From assembly GCF_000281895.1 (NCBI RefSeq), contig NZ_CM001558.1, forward strand, positions 1,120,556 through 1,184,555: a stretch of DNA of 64,000 bases, in the 5' to 3' direction. Positions 20,462 through 28,814 of the stretch are shown here, piece after piece (position 1 is the stretch's first letter; each line of letters begins with the position of its first letter). A model generated the notes under the pieces. It was given only the letters and a program-made list of their open reading frames with translations, searched no databases and had not been told where the DNA came from. The translations under genes and the position numbers were made by a program. This stretch comes from Pseudomonas fluorescens Q2-87. GTDB lineage: Bacteria > Pseudomonadota > Gammaproteobacteria > Pseudomonadales > Pseudomonadaceae.

Positions 20462-21027
20462 TGGCTTGACTCCGAAACAGAAGGGCGATCGGCCCCGTCG
20501 ATGATGGCTTTGGCGGTGTCGTTGAGCAGGTCGCAGACCCTCAGGACTTCTTCCGGGCTCCAGCAACCCGGGTGCTGTTGCAACGCATGCCGCAGGTTAT
20601 ACACCGCTTCGTGGATCTGCGGTGGACGGTCATGGCCCTGCAACATGCGCTTGCTGGCCTCGATGCGCACCCACATCTCATCCAGTGCGGCGGCTTGTGC
20701 TTCAAGGAATAGACGTCCGGCGTCGGTCACGCTGTAGGACTTTTTACCACTTTCCGTGCTACCGCTGATCATTGCCGTCATTTCCAGAAAGCTCAGGGTC
20801 GGATAAATCACCCCGGGGCTGGGGCTGTAGGCGCCGTCGAACATGCCCTCGATCCGGCGGATCAGGTCATAGCCGTGGCAAGGCTGTTCGGCAATCAATG
20901 CCAACAACAGCAATTTCAAATCGCCGGAGGCGAAGACACGTGGTCCGCGGCTGCCACGCTCACGGCCAGCCGGGCGTTGTTCAAAACCATCCTGATCGTG
21001 TTTGGCATGCAAGTAAGGGGCTCTCAT
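20458..21027 (-). CDS. PadR-family regulator (NfeR/YqjI-like)
   Basis: A 189-residue regulator. The ATG at 21027 (MRAPYLHAKHDQDG) is preferred over 21048 because GGAGAA lies 8 bases upstream of it. An N-terminal polar tail with His residues is followed by the PadR winged helix: FASGDLKLLLLALIAEQPCH, GYDLIRRIEGMFDGAYSPSP and GVIYPTLSFLEM. A C-terminal helical region follows. The motif order and the coupling to a SIP reductase match YqjI/NfeR, a Ni/Fe-responsive repressor of its reductase gene. The tail here is less His-rich than SlyD-type metal tails, so the effector is uncertain. Palindromes upstream are candidate operators. Confidence 0.85.
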   Translation of the reverse strand: MRAPYLHAKHDQDGFEQRPAGRERGSRGPRVFASGDLKLLLLALIAEQPCHGYDLIRRIEGMFDGAYSPSPGVIYPTLSFLEMTAMISGSTESGKKSYSVTDAGRLFLEAQAAALDEMWVRIEASKRMLQGHDRPPQIHEAVYNLRHALQQHPGCWSPEEVLRVCDLLNDTAKAIIDGADRPSVSESSQ

Positions 21028-21060
21028 AGGCTGTTCTCCGTTCGGCATAAGCTAGCACTT

Positions 21061-21070
21061 AGATGTATCT
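21061..21070. promoter_or_regulatory. Candidate PadR operator 1
   Basis: AGATGTATCT, a near-palindrome 34 bases upstream of the regulator's start. It is related to two further copies at 21081–21090 and 21117–21126. Confidence 0.45.
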
Positions 21071-21080
21071 TTTTATTTGG

Positions 21081-21090
21081 CGATATGTCT
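21081..21090. promoter_or_regulatory. Candidate PadR operator 2
   Basis: CGATATGTCT; its complement AGACATATCG fits the same AGAYNTATC pattern as the flanking copies. Confidence 0.4.
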
Positions 21091-21094
21091 TTGG

Positions 21095-21130
21095 CGCTCG
21101 ATTAAATCTGCAACTAAGATATATCGAGCG
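21095..21130. promoter_or_regulatory. Inverted repeat containing candidate PadR operator 3
   Basis: Arms CGCTCGAT (21095–21102) and ATCGAGCG (21123–21130) with a 20-base spacer. The right arm overlaps AGATATATCG (21117–21126), a third member of the AGAYNTATC motif family. Spacing suggests autoregulation of the regulator–reductase pair. Confidence 0.45.
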
Positions 21131-21212
21131 TTGCGTCGCACTATTTGTAATTAAGTAAGACCTTACCTGAATGTTACATGCATGCGGATGATGGGATTTT
21201 CGCCTTTTTCTC

Positions 21213-21226
21213 TTGACTTTGATCAA
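21213..21226. promoter_or_regulatory. Candidate ANR/FNR box upstream of the fimbrial cluster
   Basis: TTGACTTTGATCAA matches the TTGAT-N4-ATCAA consensus at nine of ten positions. It is 237 bases upstream of the first pilin start, in a gene-free AT-rich leader. A weak TATGTG at 21245–21250 lies about where the -10 of a class II site would be. Confidence 0.4.
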
Positions 21227-21462
21227 GGCCGCGGCGGGCCTGGCTATGTGGGTTTTTTCTTACATCCAAACTAATTTTTAATAAAATTGCGAAGAATTTT
21301 CCTCAACTCGCGTGCTGGTTTTACTACGCGCCTGTGGGAATCTGCCTGCTTTTTTTTAGTTGAAGAGAGCCGATCATGCCCCGGCGTTGAAGGGGCAGGC
21401 CAAGTGGTTGTTGGGCTGCAACTTCAACCCTTCTCTTTATGCTAAGAACAGGTGTTAACAAC

Positions 21463-21948
21463 ATGCTCAAACAACTCGTATCCGGTACTGCTCTGGTTGC
21501 TGCTGCCCTGGCTTCTTCGGCGGCGTTCGCCGTCGACGATGCTCGGTCCTCGATCCACATCACCGCGAACATCCCGACGCTGCAGTTCCATGTACAGCCG
21601 CGTGACCCGAACTTCGGTAAGGATGAAGTCATGAGCTACAACCTGGTCGCGGGCACATTGACTTCCCTGCGCCAGACCTTCGACGTGAAAAACACCAACG
21701 GCTCGGTCCATGCCTACATCGAGGGTGGCCCGGCAGCGCTGTACAACGGCCGTGACGCCATCGCCCTGACCACCAAGTTCAACGGCATCACCCTGACTGC
21801 ATCCCCTCAGGAAGTGGTGGATGACGCAACCTCCACGCCAGGTACCCAGGCTGACATGACCATCGTTGCGGACAAGCCCCTGGATACCCAGAACGGCCTG
21901 TACACCGCCGACATGACCGTGATCTTCGACGCCGTGCCGCGCCCTTGA
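21463..21948 (+). CDS. CS1-type fimbrial major pilin (first copy)
   Basis: A 161-residue secreted pilin from the ATG at 21463, with a signal peptide ending near AAFA. The mature part shows the pattern shared by all five pilins of this cluster: SSIHITANIPTLQFHVQPRD, FDVKNTNGSVHAY, PQEVVDDATSTPGTQ and a C-terminal beta strand DMTVIFDAVPRP. The family is the CS1/CFA-I/Cbl type assembled by the alternative (alpha) chaperone-usher route. As the first gene, with its own long leader and a hairpin after it, it is the likely major subunit. No cysteines are present in the mature protein, as usual for this class, where donor-strand complementation holds the fold. Confidence 0.9.
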   Translation: MLKQLVSGTALVAAALASSAAFAVDDARSSIHITANIPTLQFHVQPRDPNFGKDEVMSYNLVAGTLTSLRQTFDVKNTNGSVHAYIEGGPAALYNGRDAIALTTKFNGITLTASPQEVVDDATSTPGTQADMTIVADKPLDTQNGLYTADMTVIFDAVPRP

Positions 21949-22000
21949 TGCCGCTCGATGCCCGGTGAGTTTCACCTCATTGCCTGGGCATTGCCGCAGG

Positions 22001-22026
22001 CCGTCCGGCGCTCCCCCGCCGGGCGG
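22001..22026 (+). promoter_or_regulatory. Intercistronic hairpin between major pilin and usher genes
   Basis: Ten-base stem CCGTCCGGCG / CGCCGGGCGG (one G–U pair) with a six-base loop and no T-run after it. Such structures often protect a highly expressed upstream pilin mRNA or reduce read-through into the usher gene. Confidence 0.55.
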
Positions 22027-22074
22027 TCCGCACCTGAAACGCCCTGATCGTTCGTTGATTATGAGAATCCGTTG

Positions 22075-24609
22075 ATGTTTCCGATGACACCCATCGCGGG
22101 TGCCCTCGCGCTATGTTTGTGCGCGAGTGCATTGGCTGCGCCGACTGCCCCCGGTACCACGCCCAGGAGCCTGCTTGCCCAGGCCAAGGGGTTGCCGGCT
22201 GAGTTTGAATCGCACTTTTTCGATGTGCCTTTGGCGGTTCGTGTTGAACTCAATCAACAGTATCTCGGTGAAGCCATGGTGGTCTTGACGCGGGATGATC
22301 GTATTACCCTGCTCGAATTCACCGACACCCAGGACAGCGCGATAAAAGCTGTCGATCGCGAGCAATGGGAACAGCATCTCAAGCAAGGACAAAGGCTGGG
22401 CGCCTGCGAAAGCAGCTGCCCGTCCGGGCTGCTGGCGGTGCACTACAGTCTGGAAAATTCATTGGTATCGATCCTGACCAGGGACGTGGAGCGAGCCTAC
22501 GAAACCAAGCGTTACCACGATCAGCCGGAAGGCGGCAGCCTCGGCCTGATCTTCAACAACCAACTGAATATCAATGGTGGCCAGGAACAGGACACGGGCG
22601 GGCGTTATGGCCTCAACGCCATGTCCAGCGTCGGCAACTGGAGCCAGTCACTGGACCTCCAGCTTTCGCGTCTTGGCGGCCCGGACGACAAGCTGTACCA
22701 CGCCGTCCATGAGCTTTACACCCAACGAGAGATGGAAGGCAGTTTTTTCCGCCTGGGTTATTTCACCCCCAGCTCCGATGGCTTGAACCGTCAGATCCGT
22801 TCGTTCGGCGCCAACCCGGACACCGCCCTCGGGGTGATGTACGGCAGCTCCGACAGTCTGGTGCTGGAAAATCCCAAGCCCAGCGTCTACCCCATTTATG
22901 TCACCGCCAACCGCCAGGCTTCGGTGGAGATTTATCGCAACGGCCTGCTGATCAACAGCCAGGCAGTCAGCGCCGGCTTGCAGAGCCTGGACACGCGACC
23001 CTTGCCCGGTGGCATTTATGAAGTGGAAGTGCGGTTGATCGAGGACGGGCAGACCACCGCCACCAGCCAGGAGCTGGTCTACAAACCCAATAACTGGAGC
23101 AACTCGGAGGACCGCTGGCGCTACAACCTGTTCGCCGGGCGCGAAACCAGGCTCTGGAGCAACTGGGAAGACCAGCCTTCGGGTTTCACCACGGCGGGTG
23201 TGGGCCTCAATTATTTGCTGCATCCCCGGGTGATCCTGGGCGCTTCCACGCGCCAGGTGCAGGACAAAGTGCAAGTGGGCACCTCGGTGGACTGGACGCT
23301 CGCCAGCAACACCAGCCTGTACGCCAACGTCTATCAGACCCAGCAGTACGGCACCGGCATGGACGTGCAAGGCCTTTACAGCTATGGCCATGGCAGCGTC
23401 GTGGCGAGCCACAACCGTAGCTGGCTGGACACCCGCAACACCTATGAAACCCGACCGGACGGCACGCGCATTCGCCAGCGCAACGTGTTCGTCGGCCAAA
23501 CCAGCAACTCCTCGTTGTCGATCAACCATCGCTTGAGCAACAAGACTTCCATCAATGGACGGCTGGCCTACAGCGAAGGCAATGTCCAGGGCACCGGGCT
23601 CGACCTGGGCTGGACCCAGCGCGGCAAGCTGCGCGGCAGCGATGCCAACTGGCGGCTGTCGCTGTTCGACCGCCCCGGGACTTCGAGTACCGACGACCGA
23701 CGCAACCGCGGCGTCGACCTGAGCGTCAGTGTCGCGTTGGGCGGACCGGGCGAGTACTGGTCGGGCAGCATCGGCAGTCGCACATCACGGGACGGCGACC
23801 GCGACCACAATGCCTCTGTGACCTATCGCCGGGACCTGCAGGACCACGTCTTGCAGAGTGTCTCCGCCACGGCACTGGCCGACACCTATGGCGTGGGCCT
23901 GTCCAGCATCGCCAGTTTCATGACCGACTCGCTGTACGGCGACGGTTTCGTTCAGCGCTCGTCCTATAACGACAACCTTACCGGCGGCTTGAACCTGAGC
24001 AGCACCGTGGCCGTCGGCGGGCAGAAAACCGCCTTCACCGGCCAGCCCCAAGGGCGCGGCGCGGGCCTGATCGTCGACGTGGAAACCGACCTGGACGATG
24101 TCGCCCTGCGTGCCGACGACTTGACCGGTGGCAGCACGGCATTGCGCCCGGGCCGCAACTTCATCCCCATCACTGCCTACAAGAACAGCATGGTGACCTT
24201 CGACTTCGACGGCGTGCATCCGCCAGCGGCGAATATCGAGCCTGCACGGACCCGTTATCACCTGAACAAGGGGGGCGTGGACTACCGCAAGATCCAGGTG
24301 ATGAAAACCGTGACCGTGCTTGGACGCCTGGTGGACGAACACGGCGAGCCGCTTCGGGGCCATCACGTGATCAACCACGCCAGTCGCGGCGTCAGCGAGG
24401 CGGACGGGTTCTTCTCGATGGAAATGAACGCCAGCTCGCCCACCCTGGAAGTGCGTTACGGCAGCGAACTGTTCTGCCGGTTCCGCCTCGACCCGGACAA
24501 CGCCAACCGCGAAGGCGATGTGTTGATGATCGGTGATTTGCGCTGCACGCCGGACACGTTGGCGGATAGCTCATTGGGCGAGGCCGGCAAGGACCAGCAG
24601 CGCTCCTGA
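22075..24609 (+). CDS. Outer-membrane usher of CS1/Cbl-type fimbriae (TcfC-like)
   Basis: An 844-residue usher that forms the outer-membrane pore and platform for pilus assembly. The ATG at 22075 is preferred to the TTG just before it. A signal peptide (to about ALAAPTA) is followed by an N-terminal domain (SLLAQAKGLPAEFESHFFDV), a plug and barrel region with many aromatic strands (YRNGLLINSQAVSAGLQSLD, YEVEVRLIEDGQTTATSQEL), and a C-terminal domain with a Cys pair (SELFCRFRLD … GDLRCTPD). The length and motif order fit TcfC/CooC/CblC ushers rather than the classical PapC/FimD type. It lies between the major pilin and the two tip genes. Confidence 0.9.
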   Translation: MFPMTPIAGALALCLCASALAAPTAPGTTPRSLLAQAKGLPAEFESHFFDVPLAVRVELNQQYLGEAMVVLTRDDRITLLEFTDTQDSAIKAVDREQWEQHLKQGQRLGACESSCPSGLLAVHYSLENSLVSILTRDVERAYETKRYHDQPEGGSLGLIFNNQLNINGGQEQDTGGRYGLNAMSSVGNWSQSLDLQLSRLGGPDDKLYHAVHELYTQREMEGSFFRLGYFTPSSDGLNRQIRSFGANPDTALGVMYGSSDSLVLENPKPSVYPIYVTANRQASVEIYRNGLLINSQAVSAGLQSLDTRPLPGGIYEVEVRLIEDGQTTATSQELVYKPNNWSNSEDRWRYNLFAGRETRLWSNWEDQPSGFTTAGVGLNYLLHPRVILGASTRQVQDKVQVGTSVDWTLASNTSLYANVYQTQQYGTGMDVQGLYSYGHGSVVASHNRSWLDTRNTYETRPDGTRIRQRNVFVGQTSNSSLSINHRLSNKTSINGRLAYSEGNVQGTGLDLGWTQRGKLRGSDANWRLSLFDRPGTSSTDDRRNRGVDLSVSVALGGPGEYWSGSIGSRTSRDGDRDHNASVTYRRDLQDHVLQSVSATALADTYGVGLSSIASFMTDSLYGDGFVQRSSYNDNLTGGLNLSSTVAVGGQKTAFTGQPQGRGAGLIVDVETDLDDVALRADDLTGGSTALRPGRNFIPITAYKNSMVTFDFDGVHPPAANIEPARTRYHLNKGGVDYRKIQVMKTVTVLGRLVDEHGEPLRGHHVINHASRGVSEADGFFSMEMNASSPTLEVRYGSELFCRFRLDPDNANREGDVLMIGDLRCTPDTLADSSLGEAGKDQQRS

Positions 24610-24703
24610 TTCCTGATGTGTCGTGGAGAGCAAGGTGCGCGCCCCACGTGAAGGTTCTTTCTCCCATTTGCAGGGATTCGCTTTGATGTATGAGGTTGTA
24701 TAG

Positions 24704-25972
24704 ATGAAACCCTTATCGGTGGCCGTGCGCAGCGTGGTTTCGGTGTTGTTATTTGCGTCGCTCGTTGTTGGTTCGCCAATGGCCAATGCGTTGACGCAGG
24801 ATATCAGTGCGATTTTTCGGCCTGACCCTGCGAAACCCATGGAAAACAAGTTCACCAATACCACGCCGGTGAGTGGGTATTGCGCCCAACTCCCAAGGGA
24901 ATGCGAAATCAGCGGTATGTTCAGCATTCGATTGCCGCTTACTGCCAATGCGATCAGCGCTATCGAGGCGGGTCATGAAAATCCTCGGCAAGGTGCGATG
25001 TTTAAAGTGCCTGCCAATTGGCGCCCCATACAAGTTACCCATACGGGTACGGGCGAAACGGAAGTCGTTGAAGTGCGTTGGGCGGGTTTTGGGTCGAGAC
25101 AATCGTTCCCCAATAGCACTGTGATCCAATTGGTTGGTGGAGGCGTGAGTGTTTTAAGGGCCCACCAGATGTTATGGACTGGCCTTGATTGGGTGTATGC
25201 GCCCTCACCATGTCGATACAGCGGGGTTGGCTTGGCTAACGATAGGGGTTATGGCTTTTTCTGGAAGACGCCAACGGAGGGCGTATGTGCCAAAAAGGCC
25301 AATTACCTGATCCCTCTCGGCAGCATGAATTACAGCTATCTGGACTTCGCTTACGAGCTGCGCACACCCGACCCATTGAAGATGTCGTCCGGCCAATACA
25401 CCGGGTCGCTGACCTATAGCGTTGGTCCGGGGCAGGACGTTGACATGGGTGATGTGATGATCCCCACCGATTCGGCTATCACGCTCAACTTCAAGCTTGA
25501 CGTCGAACACACCCTCAAAATCGAAATCCCCCCCGGCGGCAATCGCGTCGAATTGGTCCCCCAAGGCGGCTGGCAAGCCTGGTTGAACCAGGGCCAAAAA
25601 CCGACCCAGCTGTTCCGCGACCAACGCTTCCATATCTCGGCCTCCTCCCGTTTCAAGATGGGGCTCGAATGCCAATACGTCAGTGGCAATACCTGCGCGA
25701 TCACCGAAACAGGCACCGGTCATTCAGTGCCAGTAGACGTCAGCGTCAGCCTGCCCGATGGCCTGACTGACGCCGCCGGACAACCGGTCAACCGTCGCCG
25801 CCTGTTGCGTGACGGCAGTGGCACCGAACTGTTCCAGCCGGGCTTCTATGTCGATCGCCGGCCGGGAATGCTGCACTTCGAAGTTGGTCGCAGCCAGGTC
25901 GAAGCGATGCTGGACAGTGGGGCCAAGGACTATAGCGGCAACGTTACGGTGATCTGGGATTCGGAAGTTTAA
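24704..25972 (+). CDS. CblD/CfaE-like pilus tip adhesin, copy 1
   Basis: A 422-residue secreted protein with a 29-residue signal peptide (ending PMANA). It resembles minor tip subunits of the CfaE/CblD family, with an N-terminal adhesin domain (SGYCAQLPRECEISGMFSIR, FKVPANWRPIQVTHTGTGE) and a C-terminal pilin domain (LNFKLDVEHTLKIEIPPGGN; Cys pair LECQYVSGNTCAI; final strand GNVTVIWDSEV). Six or more cysteines are present, unlike the pilins. The leader before the ATG (GATGTATGAGGTTGTATAG) is almost identical to that of the next gene, showing that gene and leader duplicated together. The 5' half is less GC-rich than the neighbouring genes. Confidence 0.85.
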   Translation: MKPLSVAVRSVVSVLLFASLVVGSPMANALTQDISAIFRPDPAKPMENKFTNTTPVSGYCAQLPRECEISGMFSIRLPLTANAISAIEAGHENPRQGAMFKVPANWRPIQVTHTGTGETEVVEVRWAGFGSRQSFPNSTVIQLVGGGVSVLRAHQMLWTGLDWVYAPSPCRYSGVGLANDRGYGFFWKTPTEGVCAKKANYLIPLGSMNYSYLDFAYELRTPDPLKMSSGQYTGSLTYSVGPGQDVDMGDVMIPTDSAITLNFKLDVEHTLKIEIPPGGNRVELVPQGGWQAWLNQGQKPTQLFRDQRFHISASSRFKMGLECQYVSGNTCAITETGTGHSVPVDVSVSLPDGLTDAAGQPVNRRRLLRDGSGTELFQPGFYVDRRPGMLHFEVGRSQVEAMLDSGAKDYSGNVTVIWDSEV

Positions 25973-26040
25973 AACCCTTGGCCTGTTCACTGGATGTATT
26001 GCCCCCCTCACGATTTGCTTGGATGCATGAGGTTGCATAG

Positions 26041-27276
26041 ATGAAACTCTCGAGAAACCTGGCAAGTGGCATGGCTGCCGCGGTTTGGCTTGGCTGCTTG
26101 CCGGCTGTCGAAGCCGCCACGCTGGAGATTACCGCGCAATTCAGAGCGGACAGCGCAAAGCCCCAAGAGAACAAGTTCATCAATACCACTCGAAACAGCG
26201 GTTATTGCGAGCAATTTGCCGCGCTGTGCCAGTCGGTAGGGATGTTCAGCCTGAGACTGGGTACGGGCGCTTCCGGGGGGCCTATCCAGGCCAATCACGA
26301 AGATAATCGGCAAGGTGCGATGCTAAAGGCACCGGCCAACTGGCGGCCGGTACAGGTGACCCATTCCGGTACAGGGCATACAGAAACGCTTGAATTGCGC
26401 GTAGTCGGACTAGGCGGGGCGATCGGGCTGACACCTAGCCCGGCGGACATTGTCGGTGGTGGCGTGAGCGACGAAACCGCCTACAACATGATATTCGGCT
26501 CGACTTGGTGGCAAGCCCCTGCGCCCTGTGTGAGGCAGGGCGCCAGCATTTCCCACGCGTGGTTCTTCTGGAGGACTCCGGCGGAAGAGGCGTGCGCCAA
26601 ACCGGCTCGATACCTGATTCCTCGATTCCAGTACCAAGACTTGAGCTTTGCCTACGAGCTGCGCACGCCCAATCCTTTGCAAATGGCCGGCGGCCAGTAC
26701 CGGGGCTCGCTGACACTGGGCATCGGGCCGGGCCAGGATTTTGATTTCGGTGACGTCGTGATCCCCAATGATCCGGCGCTCACGCTCAACTTCACCCTGG
26801 ATGTCGAACACGTCCTCAAGGTGGAAATTCCACCGGGGGGAAACCGGGTGGAATTGGAGCCTCGTGAGGGCTGGCAAGCCTGGTTGAGCAACGGAAGCAA
26901 ACCGACCGTGCTGTTTCGCGACCATCAGTTTCGTATCTCGACGTCTTCACCGTTCACGATGAGGCTCGAGTGCCGGTACATGGCCGGCACGGAGTGCGGT
27001 GTAACGGCGCCTGGTTCCGAAATTTACTATCCGGTGGATGTCGATGTGACGCTGCCCGACGGCTTGACCAATACCAACGGGACACCGGTCATTCGCCAAA
27101 CGGTGCCTGTCGGGGCCTTCACCAATCCCGTTCGATTTCTCCCGGTCCGCTATATCGATCGCAAGCCCGCCACCCTGCATTTCCACATCCGCAGCAGCAG
27201 TGTCGCGGCGATGCTCGATCGCGCGCCCGACACCTATACCGGCGCCGTCACGGTGATCTGGGATTCTGAAGTTTAA
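26041..27276 (+). CDS. CblD/CfaE-like pilus tip adhesin, copy 2
   Basis: A 411-residue paralogue of the preceding gene, with signal peptide, adhesin domain (SGYCEQFAALCQSVGMFSLR, LKAPANWRPVQVTHSGTGH) and pilin domain (LNFTLDVEHVLKVEIPPGGN; LECRYMAGTECGV; final GAVTVIWDSEV). The C-terminal pilin half is closer to copy 1 than the N-terminal putative receptor-binding half. This is what would be expected if the two tips recognise different ligands on a common shaft; the ligand difference is inference. The leader GATGCATGAGGTTGCATAG repeats that of copy 1. Only one tip gene is usual in CS1-type operons. Confidence 0.85.
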   Translation: MKLSRNLASGMAAAVWLGCLPAVEAATLEITAQFRADSAKPQENKFINTTRNSGYCEQFAALCQSVGMFSLRLGTGASGGPIQANHEDNRQGAMLKAPANWRPVQVTHSGTGHTETLELRVVGLGGAIGLTPSPADIVGGGVSDETAYNMIFGSTWWQAPAPCVRQGASISHAWFFWRTPAEEACAKPARYLIPRFQYQDLSFAYELRTPNPLQMAGGQYRGSLTLGIGPGQDFDFGDVVIPNDPALTLNFTLDVEHVLKVEIPPGGNRVELEPREGWQAWLSNGSKPTVLFRDHQFRISTSSPFTMRLECRYMAGTECGVTAPGSEIYYPVDVDVTLPDGLTNTNGTPVIRQTVPVGAFTNPVRFLPVRYIDRKPATLHFHIRSSSVAAMLDRAPDTYTGAVTVIWDSEV

Positions 27277-27337
27277 GTGGCGTGCCGTGGGGCAGTCTTC
27301 AATGAGTTGCGTTTAATACATGAGGTTAAGAGAAGTG

Positions 27338-28081
27338 ATGAAGCATCTAGTGGCATGGGTTGGTTTTCTTCTGTTCGGCAGCATGGCCCTCGCCGGGCCG
27401 CAGATTGGTGTCGGGGTGGTCTACGACTATCTGGACGGCGACAAAAGCACCTACATGAAGCGGGTATTCAACGGCGGAACCTCCACGGCGTTCGTCAAGG
27501 TCAACATCCTCGAAATCGTTTACAACGAGGACGGCAGCTACCAGGAATTGCCCCTGGAGAACCAGGCCGGGGCCACCTCCAAGGATGGCCTGATGGCCAG
27601 CCCGGCGCGCCTGATCGTGCCGGCCAACGGCATGCAGGGCACCCGGTTGCTGTTCATGGGCAACCGCGACAAGGAGCGTTATTTCCGAGTGCGTTTCGTG
27701 CCGGTGGTGCCGGAAGCCGAAGACGAATTTGCCGTCAGTGCCGAGGAGCGTGAAGCGTACAAGAAAGAACGCGTGGCAGCGGGGGTCAAGGTCCTGGCCG
27801 GCTACGGCACGGTGTTTTTCGTGCGGCCCAAGGACACCCGTTTCGACACTGTGATCGATGACAGCGCCAATCGCTACGTGATGCGCAACAACGGCAACAG
27901 CGTCGTGGTGATCGATGAGTTCAAGGACTGCGAGGCGAAGAAAGAAACCGATTGCCGCCCGACCACCAAGCACCACGTCATGGCCGGTCGCACGTTTTCC
28001 TTCGACAAGGAGTCGGGCCGCGAATACCGCTTCACGCTGATCGAGGGCGGCAAGAGCAAAGCCGTCGAGATCAAGGGTTGA
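27338..28081 (+). CDS. Periplasmic chaperone of CS1/Cbl-type fimbriae
   Basis: A 247-residue protein from the ATG at 27338 (a purine-rich AGAGAAG lies just upstream); the frame is open to 27320. The signal peptide ends near SMALA. The mature protein shows a two-domain Ig-like pilus chaperone pattern: PQIGVGVVYDYLDGDKSTYM, ASPARLIVPANGMQGTRLLF and MGNRDKERYFRVRFVPVVPE, with DNSANRYVMRNNGNSV-like strands in domain two (here DDSANRYVMRNNGNSVVVID). It caps pilin subunits in the periplasm. The relation to CfaA/CblB-type alternative chaperones is taken from the cluster content; the motif YFRVRFVPV is the expected G1-strand region. Confidence 0.85.
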   Translation: MKHLVAWVGFLLFGSMALAGPQIGVGVVYDYLDGDKSTYMKRVFNGGTSTAFVKVNILEIVYNEDGSYQELPLENQAGATSKDGLMASPARLIVPANGMQGTRLLFMGNRDKERYFRVRFVPVVPEAEDEFAVSAEEREAYKKERVAAGVKVLAGYGTVFFVRPKDTRFDTVIDDSANRYVMRNNGNSVVVIDEFKDCEAKKETDCRPTTKHHVMAGRTFSFDKESGREYRFTLIEGGKSKAVEIKG

Positions 28082-28125
28082 CGGCTGCCGCCGCCGAACC
28101 GTCGCAGACGCCACAGGTAATCAAA

Positions 28126-28608
28126 ATGTCCAAGCCATTGCTACACCCCCTCGCGTTGACCGCCCTGATGCTGCCCTGGGTCTCGGCCTGGGCAGCGGTC
28201 GAGCGGGAAACGTTCGAACTCCACGTGACCATCCCGACGGTGGATTTTTATGTGCTGCCCCTCGACCCGCAACTGGTCCAGCGCGAGCAACGCTTGCCGT
28301 TCAGTTCCATTACCAGCGAGCTCAGCCCGCTGCGGGCGACCTACGAGGTGAAAAACACCACCGGTGCCATCGGCGCGCGCTTGGCCGAGGAGGCTTATTT
28401 ATCCAACGGCCGTGAGCGGATCGACTTGAAGGTGAAGTTCAACAACGTCGAACTGAACCTGGACTCGACCCAGGTCGTGACGGCCCTCGAAGCCAGGCCC
28501 GGCCGCCATGTGCCCCTGGAAATCGCCGCGATCAAGCCCGACGACGGGTACAGGTCGGGTGATTACTACGGCACGGTGCACATGGTGTTCGATGCCCTAG
28601 CGCCGTGA
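28126..28608 (+). CDS. CS1-type fimbrial minor pilin (divergent copy)
   Basis: A 160-residue secreted protein from the ATG at 28126, inside a longer open frame. The signal peptide ends near AWAA. It keeps the family landmarks in altered form (FELHVTIPTVDFYVLPLDPQ, YEVKNTTGAIGARL, VVTALEARPG, TVHMVFDALAP) but lacks the DDATSTPGTQ block of the other four pilins. It is therefore the most divergent pilin and a candidate for a minor or anchor subunit. It follows the chaperone by 44 bases and is separated from the next pilin by a REPIN. Confidence 0.82.
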   Translation: MSKPLLHPLALTALMLPWVSAWAAVERETFELHVTIPTVDFYVLPLDPQLVQREQRLPFSSITSELSPLRATYEVKNTTGAIGARLAEEAYLSNGRERIDLKVKFNNVELNLDSTQVVTALEARPGRHVPLEIAAIKPDDGYRSGDYYGTVHMVFDALAP

Positions 28609-28643
28609 GTCTCCACAAGGGCTGGTGATGCTGATGGTTTTGT

Positions 28644-28768
28644 GTGGCGAGGGAGCTTGCTCCCGCTCGGCTGCGCAGCAGCCGCAAAGATGGCAAGTCA
28701 GAAGTTTCCATCTGGTTGGAAAAGCGGGGGCGGCTGCGCCACCCAGCGGGAGCAAGCTCCCTCGCCAC
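28644..28768. repeat. Type A REPIN inside the fimbrial cluster
   Basis: Complete element between the divergent minor pilin and the three tandem pilins. It could lower read-through, so the last three pilins may be expressed differently from the first part. Confidence 0.9.
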
Positions 28769-28814
28769 GGGGGAGTTTGAATTTCGTTTTATTACTCAGA
28801 AGAGGTGTCAAGCA

